10,391 nucleotides of DNA from BMS3ABIN04 sp965554225. GTDB taxonomy: Bacteria; Bacteroidota; Ignavibacteria; Ignavibacteriales; Melioribacteraceae. Below, one piece after another: positions 1 through 6,996 of this stretch. The notes under the pieces were generated by a model. That model searched no databases, was not told the DNA's origin, and saw only the letters and a program-made list of their open reading frames with translations. The stretch covers positions 1 to 10,391 of the forward strand of contig CBEVZC010000106.1 of NCBI GenBank assembly GCA_965554225.1. Direction: 5' to 3'. A program made the position numbers and the translations under genes. The stretch's first letter is position 1, and every line of letters starts with the position of its first letter.

Positions 1-219
1 TCCTAAATTTCTCCATCAACCCTAACTTGACAAAATTATTTTTGATTTTTTTTTGATTTTTTTCACTTTTAACCCTATAAACCACCTATTATTACTATAT
101 TTTGCACATATTTTACATTTATAAAAGATTTTTCTCAGCTATTTATGCACCTCTTGCGGTTTTACTTAGAAGATTTGAATTTGTATTTTGTGTAACATAA
201 TTAAAAATTAAAGTGTAAA
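1..219. other. AT-rich intergenic leader upstream of the outer-membrane protein gene
   Basis: No reading frame or RNA gene is recognisable here. Positions 41-63 hold two T-runs of nine and seven bases, each preceded by GA. An exact match to the Bacteroidota -7 box TAnnTTTG (TATTTTTG) lies at 37-44, but no TTTG -33 box sits at the usual distance, and it is about 175 bases from the next start codon. A looser TATTTTG at 184-190 is better placed for the gene at 220. No convincing Shine-Dalgarno sequence precedes that ATG, which is common in Bacteroidota. Confidence 0.4.
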
Positions 220-2277
220 ATGCATCGAATTAAAAAATTATTACCACTAATTTTGACTTTGCTTTTCTTTTTTAAACCGGTTTACGGTTTTTCTTCGAGT
301 GATTCCACCAAGTATAATTCTACTAAGGATACTACTATAACTGCCGATACTTTAACAAAAATTGATTCTATAAAAACTAAACTCTACCGCAATTTATTTT
401 TTGTTTACAAAACCGGTATTTCAAATTTGGAAGGGACAATAAAATATAAAAAGCAATTAGATTTATTAGAGTATAGGTTCACCGGCGACTTTATCCGTTA
501 TTTACCTTTTGGATATGAACAAGACCTTGGATGGACCGGTCAGCCAAGTGAAGTAATGCTCTACGGATTAGGTTTCGGAAGTATTTCATATTTAAGTAGT
601 CAAGTACCGATTAACAATAGAATAACTAACGCTCTCGATTTACATATCACGCAATCGGAAGGTTTGGATTCACTTATTATTCCGCCTATTTATAAGGGCT
701 TCCTATACAATTTAAATAATAATCCTATTTCAACTATTCTTGTTGAGAAAAACGAATATGTAAAAACTCCTTATTCTCGTGTTAGGTACTACCAAGGCCC
801 AAGCAGTGAGGGTTATGTTGATGCAATATTCATAACCAGATTGATGCATAAATTATTCGGGCAATTCGAAGCTACTAATACAAGCATCGAAAAGGGTTTT
901 ACAAACAGCAGTTATCGCTCGTGGAAACTTCATTCGAGTATAAGATACTTATTTAATAAATCATTTAACCTTGTTGGGGATTATAGCTTTGCAAATCAAA
1001 ATGTTGGTCTTTACGGAGGTGTGAATAGAGATTCGATCCTTAGTTTGAATAATGGTTCCGTTAATGATTTATTGTACAACAGAATTTTAGCTCCGGTAAA
1101 TTTTAAAGACAGATATCAAAAAACAAAACGGCATAATTTTACTCTAAAATTATTAAGCAGTATTGGTAAGACTTACAACTCCGAATTAAATTTCTATTAC
1201 CAGTTCCAACTTTTGGAATTCAGGCAAAACGAAAAGAACAGCGATGCAAACACTAAAAGGATATTTGACAATAATAAGTACAAAACCTTGGGTGTTAATT
1301 TTAGTCAAAATTTAAATTTAAATAACTTTAATTTTGATATTATTTCAAAATATGAAAGTAAGGAATTTAAGACTCCATTACTTGGTAGTAATAAAAATAT
1401 CACATCATTTTCTATTGCAGGAAATATTTCATCTTCGCTTTTAGGCAGCAAAGTTAAACCGGATTTATTCGGTAAATATCTTAATACTGATGGTAATACA
1501 TTCCTAGGAATCGGTGGTTCTGTCTTTTTAATTCTTTCGGATAACATTAGCATATACGGCGGATATTCCATGATTGAAAAACCGTTTTCTGTTTTACAAA
1601 ATAATTTCTTTGGCGCTGAAGATTTATCAAGTAATAACATACAAAATATAAATCTATCTGAATTTGGAATTAAATTCAGTTACGATAAGTTAAACGGAGT
1701 TCTAAAATATTTCAGCTACAATAACGACAATGAATTTGTTCCTATTCTCAACAAACCCTGGGAGAAACCCAAGTCTGTCTATGTAACAAATTATTTTACT
1801 GCACAAAATACTATTCACGGTATTAACTTATCCTTAAACGTTAACATTCGAAAAATATTAATTGAGACTAATACTAATTTATACCCGGACGATAATATAC
1901 TCACCGGCAAATCAATCCCAACTTTTTCATTTAGAGGAGGGATTTATTTTAAGGGCTTCCTTTTTCACAATAATTTGGACTTAAAAACCGGATTTAACTT
2001 TCAGTTTGCAACGGAACAAGATTTCCGATTCTACGACTTTGAAAGGAATATGTCCTCAAACCACTTTGATGAACAACCGGAACTCTTAAACATTAATCGT
2101 CCTCAGGTTCCACAATATTTTACAATTGATTTTTTTACTGCCGGAAGAATTCAGGAAAGAGCAATAGTTTATTTCACAATTGAAAATCTACTGGATAGAA
2201 AATATTTTATAGTCCCGTATTATCCTAAGCAGGAACGTGGATTCAGACTTGGAATATCCTGGGAGTTTCTTAATTAA
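220..2277 (+). CDS. Outer-membrane beta-barrel protein, TonB-dependent receptor-like
   Basis: This 685-residue protein is probably an outer-membrane barrel of the TonB-dependent receptor type. Residues 1-23 form a signal peptide: a basic start (MHRIKK), a long L/F-rich core, and a likely cleavage near VYG-FSS. Residues about 85-175 resemble a plug domain (FIRYLPFGYEQD, the glycine-rich stretch YGLGFG, then PINNRITNALDL). The rest is rich in alternating aromatic and polar residues, as in beta strands. The C-terminus carries the typical last strands: FTIENLLDRKYF at about 652-663, and RGFRLGISWEFLN at the end. I see no carboxypeptidase-like N-terminal domain and no clear TonB box, so dependence on TonB is uncertain. 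ATG 220 is chosen because the signal peptide begins there. The amylase gene starts 70 bases downstream on the same strand with no terminator between, so co-transcription and a role in glucan or other substrate transport are plausible but inferred. Confidence 0.7.
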   Translation: MHRIKKLLPLILTLLFFFKPVYGFSSSDSTKYNSTKDTTITADTLTKIDSIKTKLYRNLFFVYKTGISNLEGTIKYKKQLDLLEYRFTGDFIRYLPFGYEQDLGWTGQPSEVMLYGLGFGSISYLSSQVPINNRITNALDLHITQSEGLDSLIIPPIYKGFLYNLNNNPISTILVEKNEYVKTPYSRVRYYQGPSSEGYVDAIFITRLMHKLFGQFEATNTSIEKGFTNSSYRSWKLHSSIRYLFNKSFNLVGDYSFANQNVGLYGGVNRDSILSLNNGSVNDLLYNRILAPVNFKDRYQKTKRHNFTLKLLSSIGKTYNSELNFYYQFQLLEFRQNEKNSDANTKRIFDNNKYKTLGVNFSQNLNLNNFNFDIISKYESKEFKTPLLGSNKNITSFSIAGNISSSLLGSKVKPDLFGKYLNTDGNTFLGIGGSVFLILSDNISIYGGYSMIEKPFSVLQNNFFGAEDLSSNNIQNINLSEFGIKFSYDKLNGVLKYFSYNNDNEFVPILNKPWEKPKSVYVTNYFTAQNTIHGINLSLNVNIRKILIETNTNLYPDDNILTGKSIPTFSFRGGIYFKGFLFHNNLDLKTGFNFQFATEQDFRFYDFERNMSSNHFDEQPELLNINRPQVPQYFTIDFFTAGRIQERAIVYFTIENLLDRKYFIVPYYPKQERGFRLGISWEFLN

Positions 2278-2347
2278 GTACTCTACTTTTAGAATTGCAT
2301 TTAATAATTTGACACAATAACTTACTCCTTTAAAAAATGGAATAACT

Positions 2348-5206
2348 ATGAAACGTTTGCTATTAACTTTAATTATAATTTTCGTGCAATCCTTTTTAAC
2401 CGCACAAGTAATAACCTGGCAACCTTTATTTTTAACAGAGAATGATTCCGTTACTATAACTTTTGATGCAACTCAAGGAGACGGAGGCTTAGCGGGCTTT
2501 ACAGGCGATGTTTATGCACATACGGGAGTTATTACTACGGAAAGTACGGATTCTCACGACTGGCGGCACGTAAAGACTAATTGGGGAGAAAATACACCGG
2601 AAACAAAACTGACAAGAATTGGAACCGATTTGTATGAATTCAAAATTTCACCATCTATTAAACAATACTACGGATTAAATGCCGGAGAGCAGGTTATCAA
2701 TCTTGCTTTTGTTTTTAGGAGCGCCGACAACAGCAAAACCGGGAGAGACACGGACGGAGGCGATATTTTCCTCCCATTAAAAAGCGGTATAACTATATTG
2801 CAACCTCAAGAAGATTTAATTTTTAATAATCTGAATGATACTATTTCAATTTCTGCAATCGGCTCTGCTTCCGTAGACACTTTAAAATTATTTCAAAATG
2901 GAGACGAATTATTTTCTACTATTAATGATACACTCAATTATAATTTAGTTGTTACTCAATTCGGCAAGAAAACTGTTAAAGTGAACGGTTATAACTCTTC
3001 CGGTGTTTTTGCAGCAGATTCTTTTCATTATGTAGTCAATAAACCAATTCAACATGAACCATTACCAAGCGGAATTGTTAATGGGATTAATTATTTAGAT
3101 GGTAACACGGTAACTTTAAGTTTGTTTGCGCCGAATAAAAAGTTTGTTTATGTAATCGGAGATTTTAATAATTGGCAAGTTGACTCAAATTATTTTATGA
3201 ACCGGACTCCCAATGATTCGACTTATTGGATAACAATCACGGGACTTACTCCAAAACAAGAATACGCATTTCAATACTTGGTAGACGGAACTATAAGAAT
3301 TGCCGATCCTTATACCGAAAAGATTCTTGATCCTTGGAACGACAAATTTATCAGCTCGCAAATTTATCCTAATCTTAAACCATATCCTGAAGGAAAAACA
3401 ACCGAGATAACATCGGTTCTGCAAACTGATCAAGATCAGTATCAGTGGACATCTCAAAATTATAAACGTCCGGCTAAATCTGATCTGGTAATTTATGAAT
3501 TATGGTTAGAAGATTTTCTCACTCAACATGATTTTAATACGTTGGCGGATACTTTGGATTACCTCGATAGTCTTGGGGTTAATGCAATTGAGTTAATGCC
3601 TGTTAATGAATTTGAAGGAAATATAAGTTGGGGATATAATCCTTCATTTTATTTTGCAGTTGATAAAAACTATGGACCCGCTAATACGTTAAAATATTTT
3701 ATTGATAAATGCCATAAAAGAAATATTGCAGTTATCATGGATATGGTATTAAATCATTCATTCGGGCAATCTCCTTTTGTGCGTTTATATGCATCGGGTA
3801 ATTATGGACCCCCAACTGCTGATAACCCTTGGTACAATGTAACTGCACCACATCCATTCAGTGTAGGTTTTGATTTCAACCACGAAAGTCCTTATACCCA
3901 AAACATAGTAGATAGAATAACTAAATATTGGCTAACTGAGTACAAAGTTGACGGATACCGTTTTGATCTTTCAAAAGGATTTACTCAAAAGTTTTCCGGT
4001 AACGATGTTGGGTTGTGGGGCCAATATGATCAATCAAGAATTAATATATTAGAACGCATGGCAAGAAAAATTTGGCAAGTAGATTCTAATGCTTATGTTA
4101 TTCTTGAACACTTTGCTGATAACTCCGAAGAGAAAGTGCTTTCCAATAATGGAATGATGCTTTGGGGAAATGAAAACTCGAGTTACAACGAAGCTACAAT
4201 GGGTTATCACGATCACGGGAAGTCAAATTTTTCGGGAGTTTCCTACAGAGTAAGGGGATGGTCACAGCCAAACCTGGTAGGTTATATGGAAAGTCACGAT
4301 GAAGAACGTTTGATGTACAAAAATCTCCAATATGGAAATTCAAATGGAAGTTATACTGTTAAGGATTTGAATATTGCTTTAACCAGAATGAAAATGGCTT
4401 CTGCATTTTTCTATACCGTTCCGGGACCAAAGATGCTATGGCAGTTCGGGGAGCTTGGATATGATTTTTCAATTAATTATCCATCGGGAACTGATAACGA
4501 TAGACTCACACCCAAACCGATAAGATGGGATTACCTGAATGATTTAGCAAGACTAAATTTATATAAAACAATTAAAGCTCTTACTTATTTAAAAGAAAAT
4601 TATGATTCTTTTAGTAGTTCCAACTTTTCGATGAATGTGGGAAACGCTGTAAAATCAATACATATAAACGATTCATTGATGAATGTAACGATTATAGGAA
4701 ATTTTGGAGTTGCAACCGGATCAATAAATCCGGCATTTCAATCCAGCGGAACTTGGTACGATTATTTTAGCGGCGATAGTATTTCGGTTGGCGACCCTTC
4801 GGCACAAGTTGTATTGGAAGCTGGTGAGTTTCATATTTACACAGATGTAAAACTTCCAACTCCCGAACAAGGTATTCTTAGTGAAGTTGAAAAAAATAAA
4901 AATAACATACCGGTTAACTTTAGCTTAGATCAAAATTATCCGAACCCGTTTAACCCAAGTACAGTAATCAAATATTCCATTCCAACTCCACTCCGTCCCT
5001 CCCCTTCTCAAAAGGAGGGATTATTGGTCTCTCTCAAAGTATACGATATTTTAGGACGTGAAGTATCAACCCTTGTAAATAAAAAGCAAAGTCCCGGGGA
5101 ATACATTGTTACATTCGACGCATCAAAATTGTCATCCGGAGTATACCTCTACAGATTAAATAGCGGCAGTTTTTCTCAGACGAAAAAAATGATCTTACTT
5201 CGCTAA
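2348..5206 (+). CDS. Secreted alpha-amylase family glycosyl hydrolase (GH13) with CBM48 and T9SS sorting domain
   Basis: This 952-residue multidomain enzyme probably cleaves or rearranges alpha-glucans at the cell surface or outside the cell. In order: signal peptide 1-20 (ending LTAQ); an N-terminal beta domain, about 21-145, of the kind seen on Bacteroidota amylases; an Ig-like segment, about 147-232; a CBM48-like domain, about 245-335 (SLFAPNKKFVYVIGDFNNW); and a GH13 barrel, about 378-745. The GH13 conserved regions are visible: DMVLNH 465-470, GYRFD with nucleophile Asp540, ILEH with acid/base Glu587, and ESHDEE with Asp651. The usual Asn before HD in region IV is Ser649. An all-beta domain follows, about 755-832. 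Residues about 857-952 are a type A T9SS sorting tail, which predicts Sec export and then outer-membrane T9SS secretion. A short palindrome is inserted in frame in that tail. The exact specificity (amylase, pullulanase or branching activity) cannot be read from the sequence. Upstream, TTGACA at 2309 and GGA at 2339 are only weak signals. Confidence 0.92.
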   Translation: MKRLLLTLIIIFVQSFLTAQVITWQPLFLTENDSVTITFDATQGDGGLAGFTGDVYAHTGVITTESTDSHDWRHVKTNWGENTPETKLTRIGTDLYEFKISPSIKQYYGLNAGEQVINLAFVFRSADNSKTGRDTDGGDIFLPLKSGITILQPQEDLIFNNLNDTISISAIGSASVDTLKLFQNGDELFSTINDTLNYNLVVTQFGKKTVKVNGYNSSGVFAADSFHYVVNKPIQHEPLPSGIVNGINYLDGNTVTLSLFAPNKKFVYVIGDFNNWQVDSNYFMNRTPNDSTYWITITGLTPKQEYAFQYLVDGTIRIADPYTEKILDPWNDKFISSQIYPNLKPYPEGKTTEITSVLQTDQDQYQWTSQNYKRPAKSDLVIYELWLEDFLTQHDFNTLADTLDYLDSLGVNAIELMPVNEFEGNISWGYNPSFYFAVDKNYGPANTLKYFIDKCHKRNIAVIMDMVLNHSFGQSPFVRLYASGNYGPPTADNPWYNVTAPHPFSVGFDFNHESPYTQNIVDRITKYWLTEYKVDGYRFDLSKGFTQKFSGNDVGLWGQYDQSRINILERMARKIWQVDSNAYVILEHFADNSEEKVLSNNGMMLWGNENSSYNEATMGYHDHGKSNFSGVSYRVRGWSQPNLVGYMESHDEERLMYKNLQYGNSNGSYTVKDLNIALTRMKMASAFFYTVPGPKMLWQFGELGYDFSINYPSGTDNDRLTPKPIRWDYLNDLARLNLYKTIKALTYLKENYDSFSSSNFSMNVGNAVKSIHINDSLMNVTIIGNFGVATGSINPAFQSSGTWYDYFSGDSISVGDPSAQVVLEAGEFHIYTDVKLPTPEQGILSEVEKNKNNIPVNFSLDQNYPNPFNPSTVIKYSIPTPLRPSPSQKEGLLVSLKVYDILGREVSTLVNKKQSPGEYIVTFDASKLSSGVYLYRLNSGSFSQTKKMILLR
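4996..5020. repeat. Short palindrome inserted in frame in the T9SS sorting domain
   Basis: The perfect 7-bp arms TCCCTCC (4996-5002) and GGAGGGA (5014-5020) enclose an 11-base loop. The element lies inside codons for about 14 extra residues (TPLRPSPSQKEGLL) between YSIP and VSLKVYD, where the sorting domain is normally continuous. It is G/C-rich compared with its surroundings. It is probably a small mobile or repetitive palindrome tolerated at a surface loop. Confidence 0.6.
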
Positions 5207-5983
5207 AGTCTTTGTTAATTGTGAAAGAATGACAGCAGAAGCGGAAGCAACATTTAGGGATTCGGCTTTTCCAATTTTTGGAATGGAGAGAGAATAATTT
5301 GCAATTTGTTTTAATTCTTTTGTAGGACCGAATGCCTCATTCGAAAAGATAATAATGGTTTTTTCCGGTTTTCTAAACTTAAAAATATCTTCGCCTGTTA
5401 AGTCGGCGTAAATTATATTGTACCCTATTTCTTGCAACTCAGATAGTTTGCTATAAAAATTCTTCTCTTCAAAAATATTCACATGAAAAAACGAACCCAT
5501 ACTTGCACGTAGTGTTTTAGGATTTAAATAATCGGCACAATTTTCATTTAAAATTATTTGTTTAATTCCAAACCAATCGCAATTTCTTAAAATAGTTCCT
5601 AAATTTCCCGGATCTGAAATATTTTCAAGCGCAACAATTAAATTATCATTGGTATTTATGTTAGATGAAACACTTTTTGGGGATAATACTGCAGCAATGC
5701 CTTGCGGTGATTTGGTAACAGAGATTTTTTTGAAATCTTTATCAGCAATTGTAAATAATTTTTTATTATCAATTTCCCATTTGCTCAAAAACTTTCCCGT
5801 TTTTTCAAAAAAGTCTTTAGTAATAATTATAGCTTGAATTTCGAAACTACTATTCAAAGCCTCTTCAACTATTCGCTTACCTTCTACAATGAATTGCTGT
5901 TCTTTTTTTCTTCCTTTTTTAGTTAATAAAGAAGAATAATATTTGATTTGCTTCAAAGATAATTTTTCAGGTATTCGATTCAT
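5195..5983 (-). CDS. TrmH/SpoU family RNA 2'-O-methyltransferase
   Basis: This 262-residue cytoplasmic enzyme is predicted to methylate a ribose 2'-hydroxyl in tRNA or rRNA with S-adenosylmethionine. The N-terminal part, about 8-100, looks like the SpoU substrate-binding domain (FIVEGKRIVEEAL at 31-43). The C-terminal part, about 112-260, is the knotted SPOUT fold. Motif 1 is NISDPGNLGTILRN (121-134) with Arg133 and Asn134; motif 2 is FSNEAFGP (213-220); motif 3 is IPKIGKAESLNVASASA (234-250). Motif 2 departs from the more usual GNEGxG: Ser and Ala replace the two glycines. The length fits the family. ATG 5983 fits the domain start, and an exact TAnnTTTG box lies just upstream. The 3' end overlaps the amylase gene tail to tail by 12 bases. 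The target nucleotide (16S or 23S rRNA, or tRNA) cannot be assigned from sequence alone. Confidence 0.88.
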   Translation of the reverse strand: MNRIPEKLSLKQIKYYSSLLTKKGRKKEQQFIVEGKRIVEEALNSSFEIQAIIITKDFFEKTGKFLSKWEIDNKKLFTIADKDFKKISVTKSPQGIAAVLSPKSVSSNINTNDNLIVALENISDPGNLGTILRNCDWFGIKQIILNENCADYLNPKTLRASMGSFFHVNIFEEKNFYSKLSELQEIGYNIIYADLTGEDIFKFRKPEKTIIIFSNEAFGPTKELKQIANYSLSIPKIGKAESLNVASASAVILSQLTKTLAK

Positions 5984-5993
5984 AACTTGATTA

Positions 5994-6001
5994 CAAATTT
6001 A
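5994..6001 (-). promoter_or_regulatory. Candidate Bacteroidota -7 box for the RNA methyltransferase gene
   Basis: On the minus strand this reads TAAATTTG, an exact match to TAnnTTTG. It ends 10 bases before the ATG at 5983, which would give a very short leader. No clear TTTG lies about 20 bases further upstream; the nearest is at about 28. In AT-rich DNA the match could be chance. Confidence 0.3.
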
Positions 6002-6013
6002 TCCTGGATTAAC

Positions 6014-6043
6014 ATGATTTTAAAATTATCAAAATAAAATCAT
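6014..6043. repeat. AT-rich inverted repeat between the methyltransferase and tRNA-Thr
   Basis: The perfect 9-bp arms ATGATTTTA (6014-6022) and TAAAATCAT (6035-6043) are separated by 12 bases. There is no U-tract on either side, so it is not a classic terminator. It lies between the divergent methyltransferase and tRNA genes and could be a protein-binding site or chance structure in AT-rich DNA. Confidence 0.4.
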
Positions 6044-6047
6044 AATT

Positions 6048-6079
6048 ATTGCATTGAAACGGAAAATATATTAGATTTA
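6048..6079 (+). promoter_or_regulatory. Candidate promoter of tRNA-Thr
   Basis: ATTG at 6048-6051 is followed after 20 bases by TAGATTTA (6072-6079), close to the Bacteroidota TTTG/TAnnTTTG pattern. The same bases also fit a sigma-70 promoter: TTGCAT, 17 bases, TAGATT. Transcription would start near 6085, about 10 bases before the mature tRNA. Confidence 0.45.
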
Positions 6080-6094
6080 CGAACTCAAAATAAT

Positions 6095-6167
6095 GCTGGC
6101 GTAGCTCAGTTGGTAGAGCAGCTGATTTGTAATCAGCCGGTCGGCGGTTCGAGTCCGTCTGCCAGCT
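6095..6167 (+). tRNA. trnT: tRNA-Thr (anticodon TGT)
   Basis: A complete 73-base cloverleaf folds here. The acceptor stem is GCTGGCG with TGCCAGC (one G-T at the base). The D-arm is GCTC/GAGC with AGTTGGTA in the loop. The anticodon stem GCTGA/TCAGC has loop TTTGTAA, so the anticodon is TGT at 6128-6130, reading ACA threonine codons. The T-arm GGCGG/CCGTC has loop TTCGAGT. The discriminator base is T and CCA is not encoded, so the CCA-adding enzyme would be needed. The gene stands alone with its own candidate promoter and a strong terminator. Confidence 0.97.
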
Positions 6168-6172
6168 CACGT

Positions 6173-6203
6173 AAGCTCGATGTTCCTCGCATCGAGCTTT
6201 TTT
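6173..6203 (+). terminator. Intrinsic terminator of tRNA-Thr
   Basis: A perfect 10-bp stem (AAGCTCGATG at 6173-6182 with CATCGAGCTT at 6190-6199) has a 7-base loop and runs into a T-tract (6198-6203). It starts 6 bases after the tRNA. There is no T-tract on the other strand, so it acts on + strand transcription only. Confidence 0.92.
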
Positions 6204-6213
6204 ATGTTTAGCT

Positions 6214-6241
6214 GTGGTGAACCAAAATTTTCGTTCACTAC
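6214..6241. repeat. REP-like palindrome, copy 1 (3' side of carbonic anhydrase)
   Basis: This is a 28-base palindrome with 9-bp arms (GTGGTGAAC and GTTCACTAC, one G-T pair), a C:C mismatch, and a central AAAATTTT. Its 18-base core, GAACCAAAATTTTCGTTC, differs at one position from the core of the element at 6897-6924. Its last base (6241) is also the last base of the carbonic anhydrase stop codon (TAG on the minus strand). No T-tract follows on either strand, so it is not a standard terminator. Confidence 0.75.
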
Positions 6242-6867
6242 TAATCAAGGCGATAAATCTCCATAATGCTTTCCAGTATCTTTGAAAAGTTAATTTTTAA
6301 GTCAATAAGTTTACCGGAACGAATATCAAAGACCCAACCGTGGACACTCAATCCTCTATTTCGATAAGCTTTTTGTACTTCCGGAGTTTTAATAACATTT
6401 ATGCATTGTTCCTGCACATTAAGTTCTACCAACCTGTTATATCTTCCATCCTCGTTTTTAATTTCATTTAGTTCTTCTTTATGTAGGCGATAAACATCTC
6501 TAATATTTCGTAACCAAGGATTTAGTATTCCTAAATCTTTTGATTGCATTGCTGCTTTTACACCGCCACAAAAATAATGTCCACATACAATTATATGTTT
6601 AACTTTAAGGTGCACCACAGAGTAGTTTATAACAGACATTGCGCTCAAGTCGGTGTTGGGAACCATATTGGCAATATTTCTGTAGATGAATGCCTCTCCC
6701 GGTTTTACTCCCATTAACTCTTCGGCTGTAACTCTGCTATCAGAACAACCGATGTACAAAATGTCAGGGTTCTGTCCTTCTGTAAGAGAATTGAAAAAAA
6801 TTGGATCTATATTTAGTTTGCTTTCAATCCACTTTTGATTGTTGTTGAAAATTTGATTTATTTCCAT
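6241..6867 (-). CDS. Beta-class carbonic anhydrase
   Basis: This 208-residue zinc enzyme interconverts CO2 and bicarbonate, probably in the cytoplasm as no signal peptide is seen. The family motifs are intact: CSDSR at 41-45 supplies zinc ligand Cys41 and the Asp43/Arg45 pair, and CGHYFCGG at 95-102 supplies His97 and Cys100. The spacing matches the bacterial beta class represented by E. coli Can, and the length is normal. The start MEINQIF at 6867 leaves the usual short N-terminal helix before the domain; no good Shine-Dalgarno site is visible. An exact TAnnTTTG box lies at 6892-6899. The gene is bracketed by two related palindromes. It likely supplies bicarbonate to carboxylating enzymes. 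It is separated from the regulator genes by the broken RAYT, so shared regulation is unlikely. Confidence 0.96.
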   Translation of the reverse strand: MEINQIFNNNQKWIESKLNIDPIFFNSLTEGQNPDILYIGCSDSRVTAEELMGVKPGEAFIYRNIANMVPNTDLSAMSVINYSVVHLKVKHIIVCGHYFCGGVKAAMQSKDLGILNPWLRNIRDVYRLHKEELNEIKNEDGRYNRLVELNVQEQCINVIKTPEVQKAYRNRGLSVHGWVFDIRSGKLIDLKINFSKILESIMEIYRLD

Positions 6868-6891
6868 TTTAAATATTTATTTTTTGTTAGT

Positions 6892-6899
6892 CAAATATA
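6892..6899 (-). promoter_or_regulatory. Candidate -7 box of the carbonic anhydrase gene
   Basis: The minus strand reads TATATTTG, an exact TAnnTTTG match, 24 bases before the ATG. Its upstream end overlaps the palindrome at 6897-6924, so the palindrome would fill the spacer toward the -33 region. No TTTG is found at the expected -33 distance. Confidence 0.35.
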
Positions 6900-6924
6900 G
6901 GGAACAAAAATTTTCGTTCCCTAT
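6897..6924. repeat. REP-like palindrome, copy 2 (5' side of carbonic anhydrase)
   Basis: This is a 28-base palindrome with perfect 9-bp arms (ATAGGGAAC and GTTCCCTAT), one A:C mismatch, and central AAAA/TTTT. It shares the core GAACAAAAATTTTCGTTC with copy 1, with one base changed. It lies between the RAYT remnant and the carbonic anhydrase start. Confidence 0.78.
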
Positions 6925-6996
6925 GGTTATAATTTAATTTTGTCTATTTTCCTCATTACCCATTCGATTTGGTGAGGATAAATTATTTTCAAATAT

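Noticed and set aside
1305..1640. A 111-codon minus-strand frame inside the outer-membrane protein gene.
   Set aside because: It lies wholly within a well-supported gene on the other strand and shows no family motifs or start signals.
3185..3457. A 90-codon minus-strand frame inside the amylase gene.
   Set aside because: It is antisense to the CBM48/linker region, with no recognisable domain.
6009..6248. A 79-codon open frame on the minus strand across the tRNA.
   Set aside because: Its peptide contains DSNRRPADYKSAALPTELR, a well-known artefact of translating the complement of a tRNA gene. The tRNA and terminator explain the sequence.
6951..6976. A hairpin CCTCA...TGAGG between the RAYT remnant and carbonic anhydrase.
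   Set aside because: Only five Watson-Crick pairs plus wobble pairs, a long loop, and no T-tract; too weak to call.
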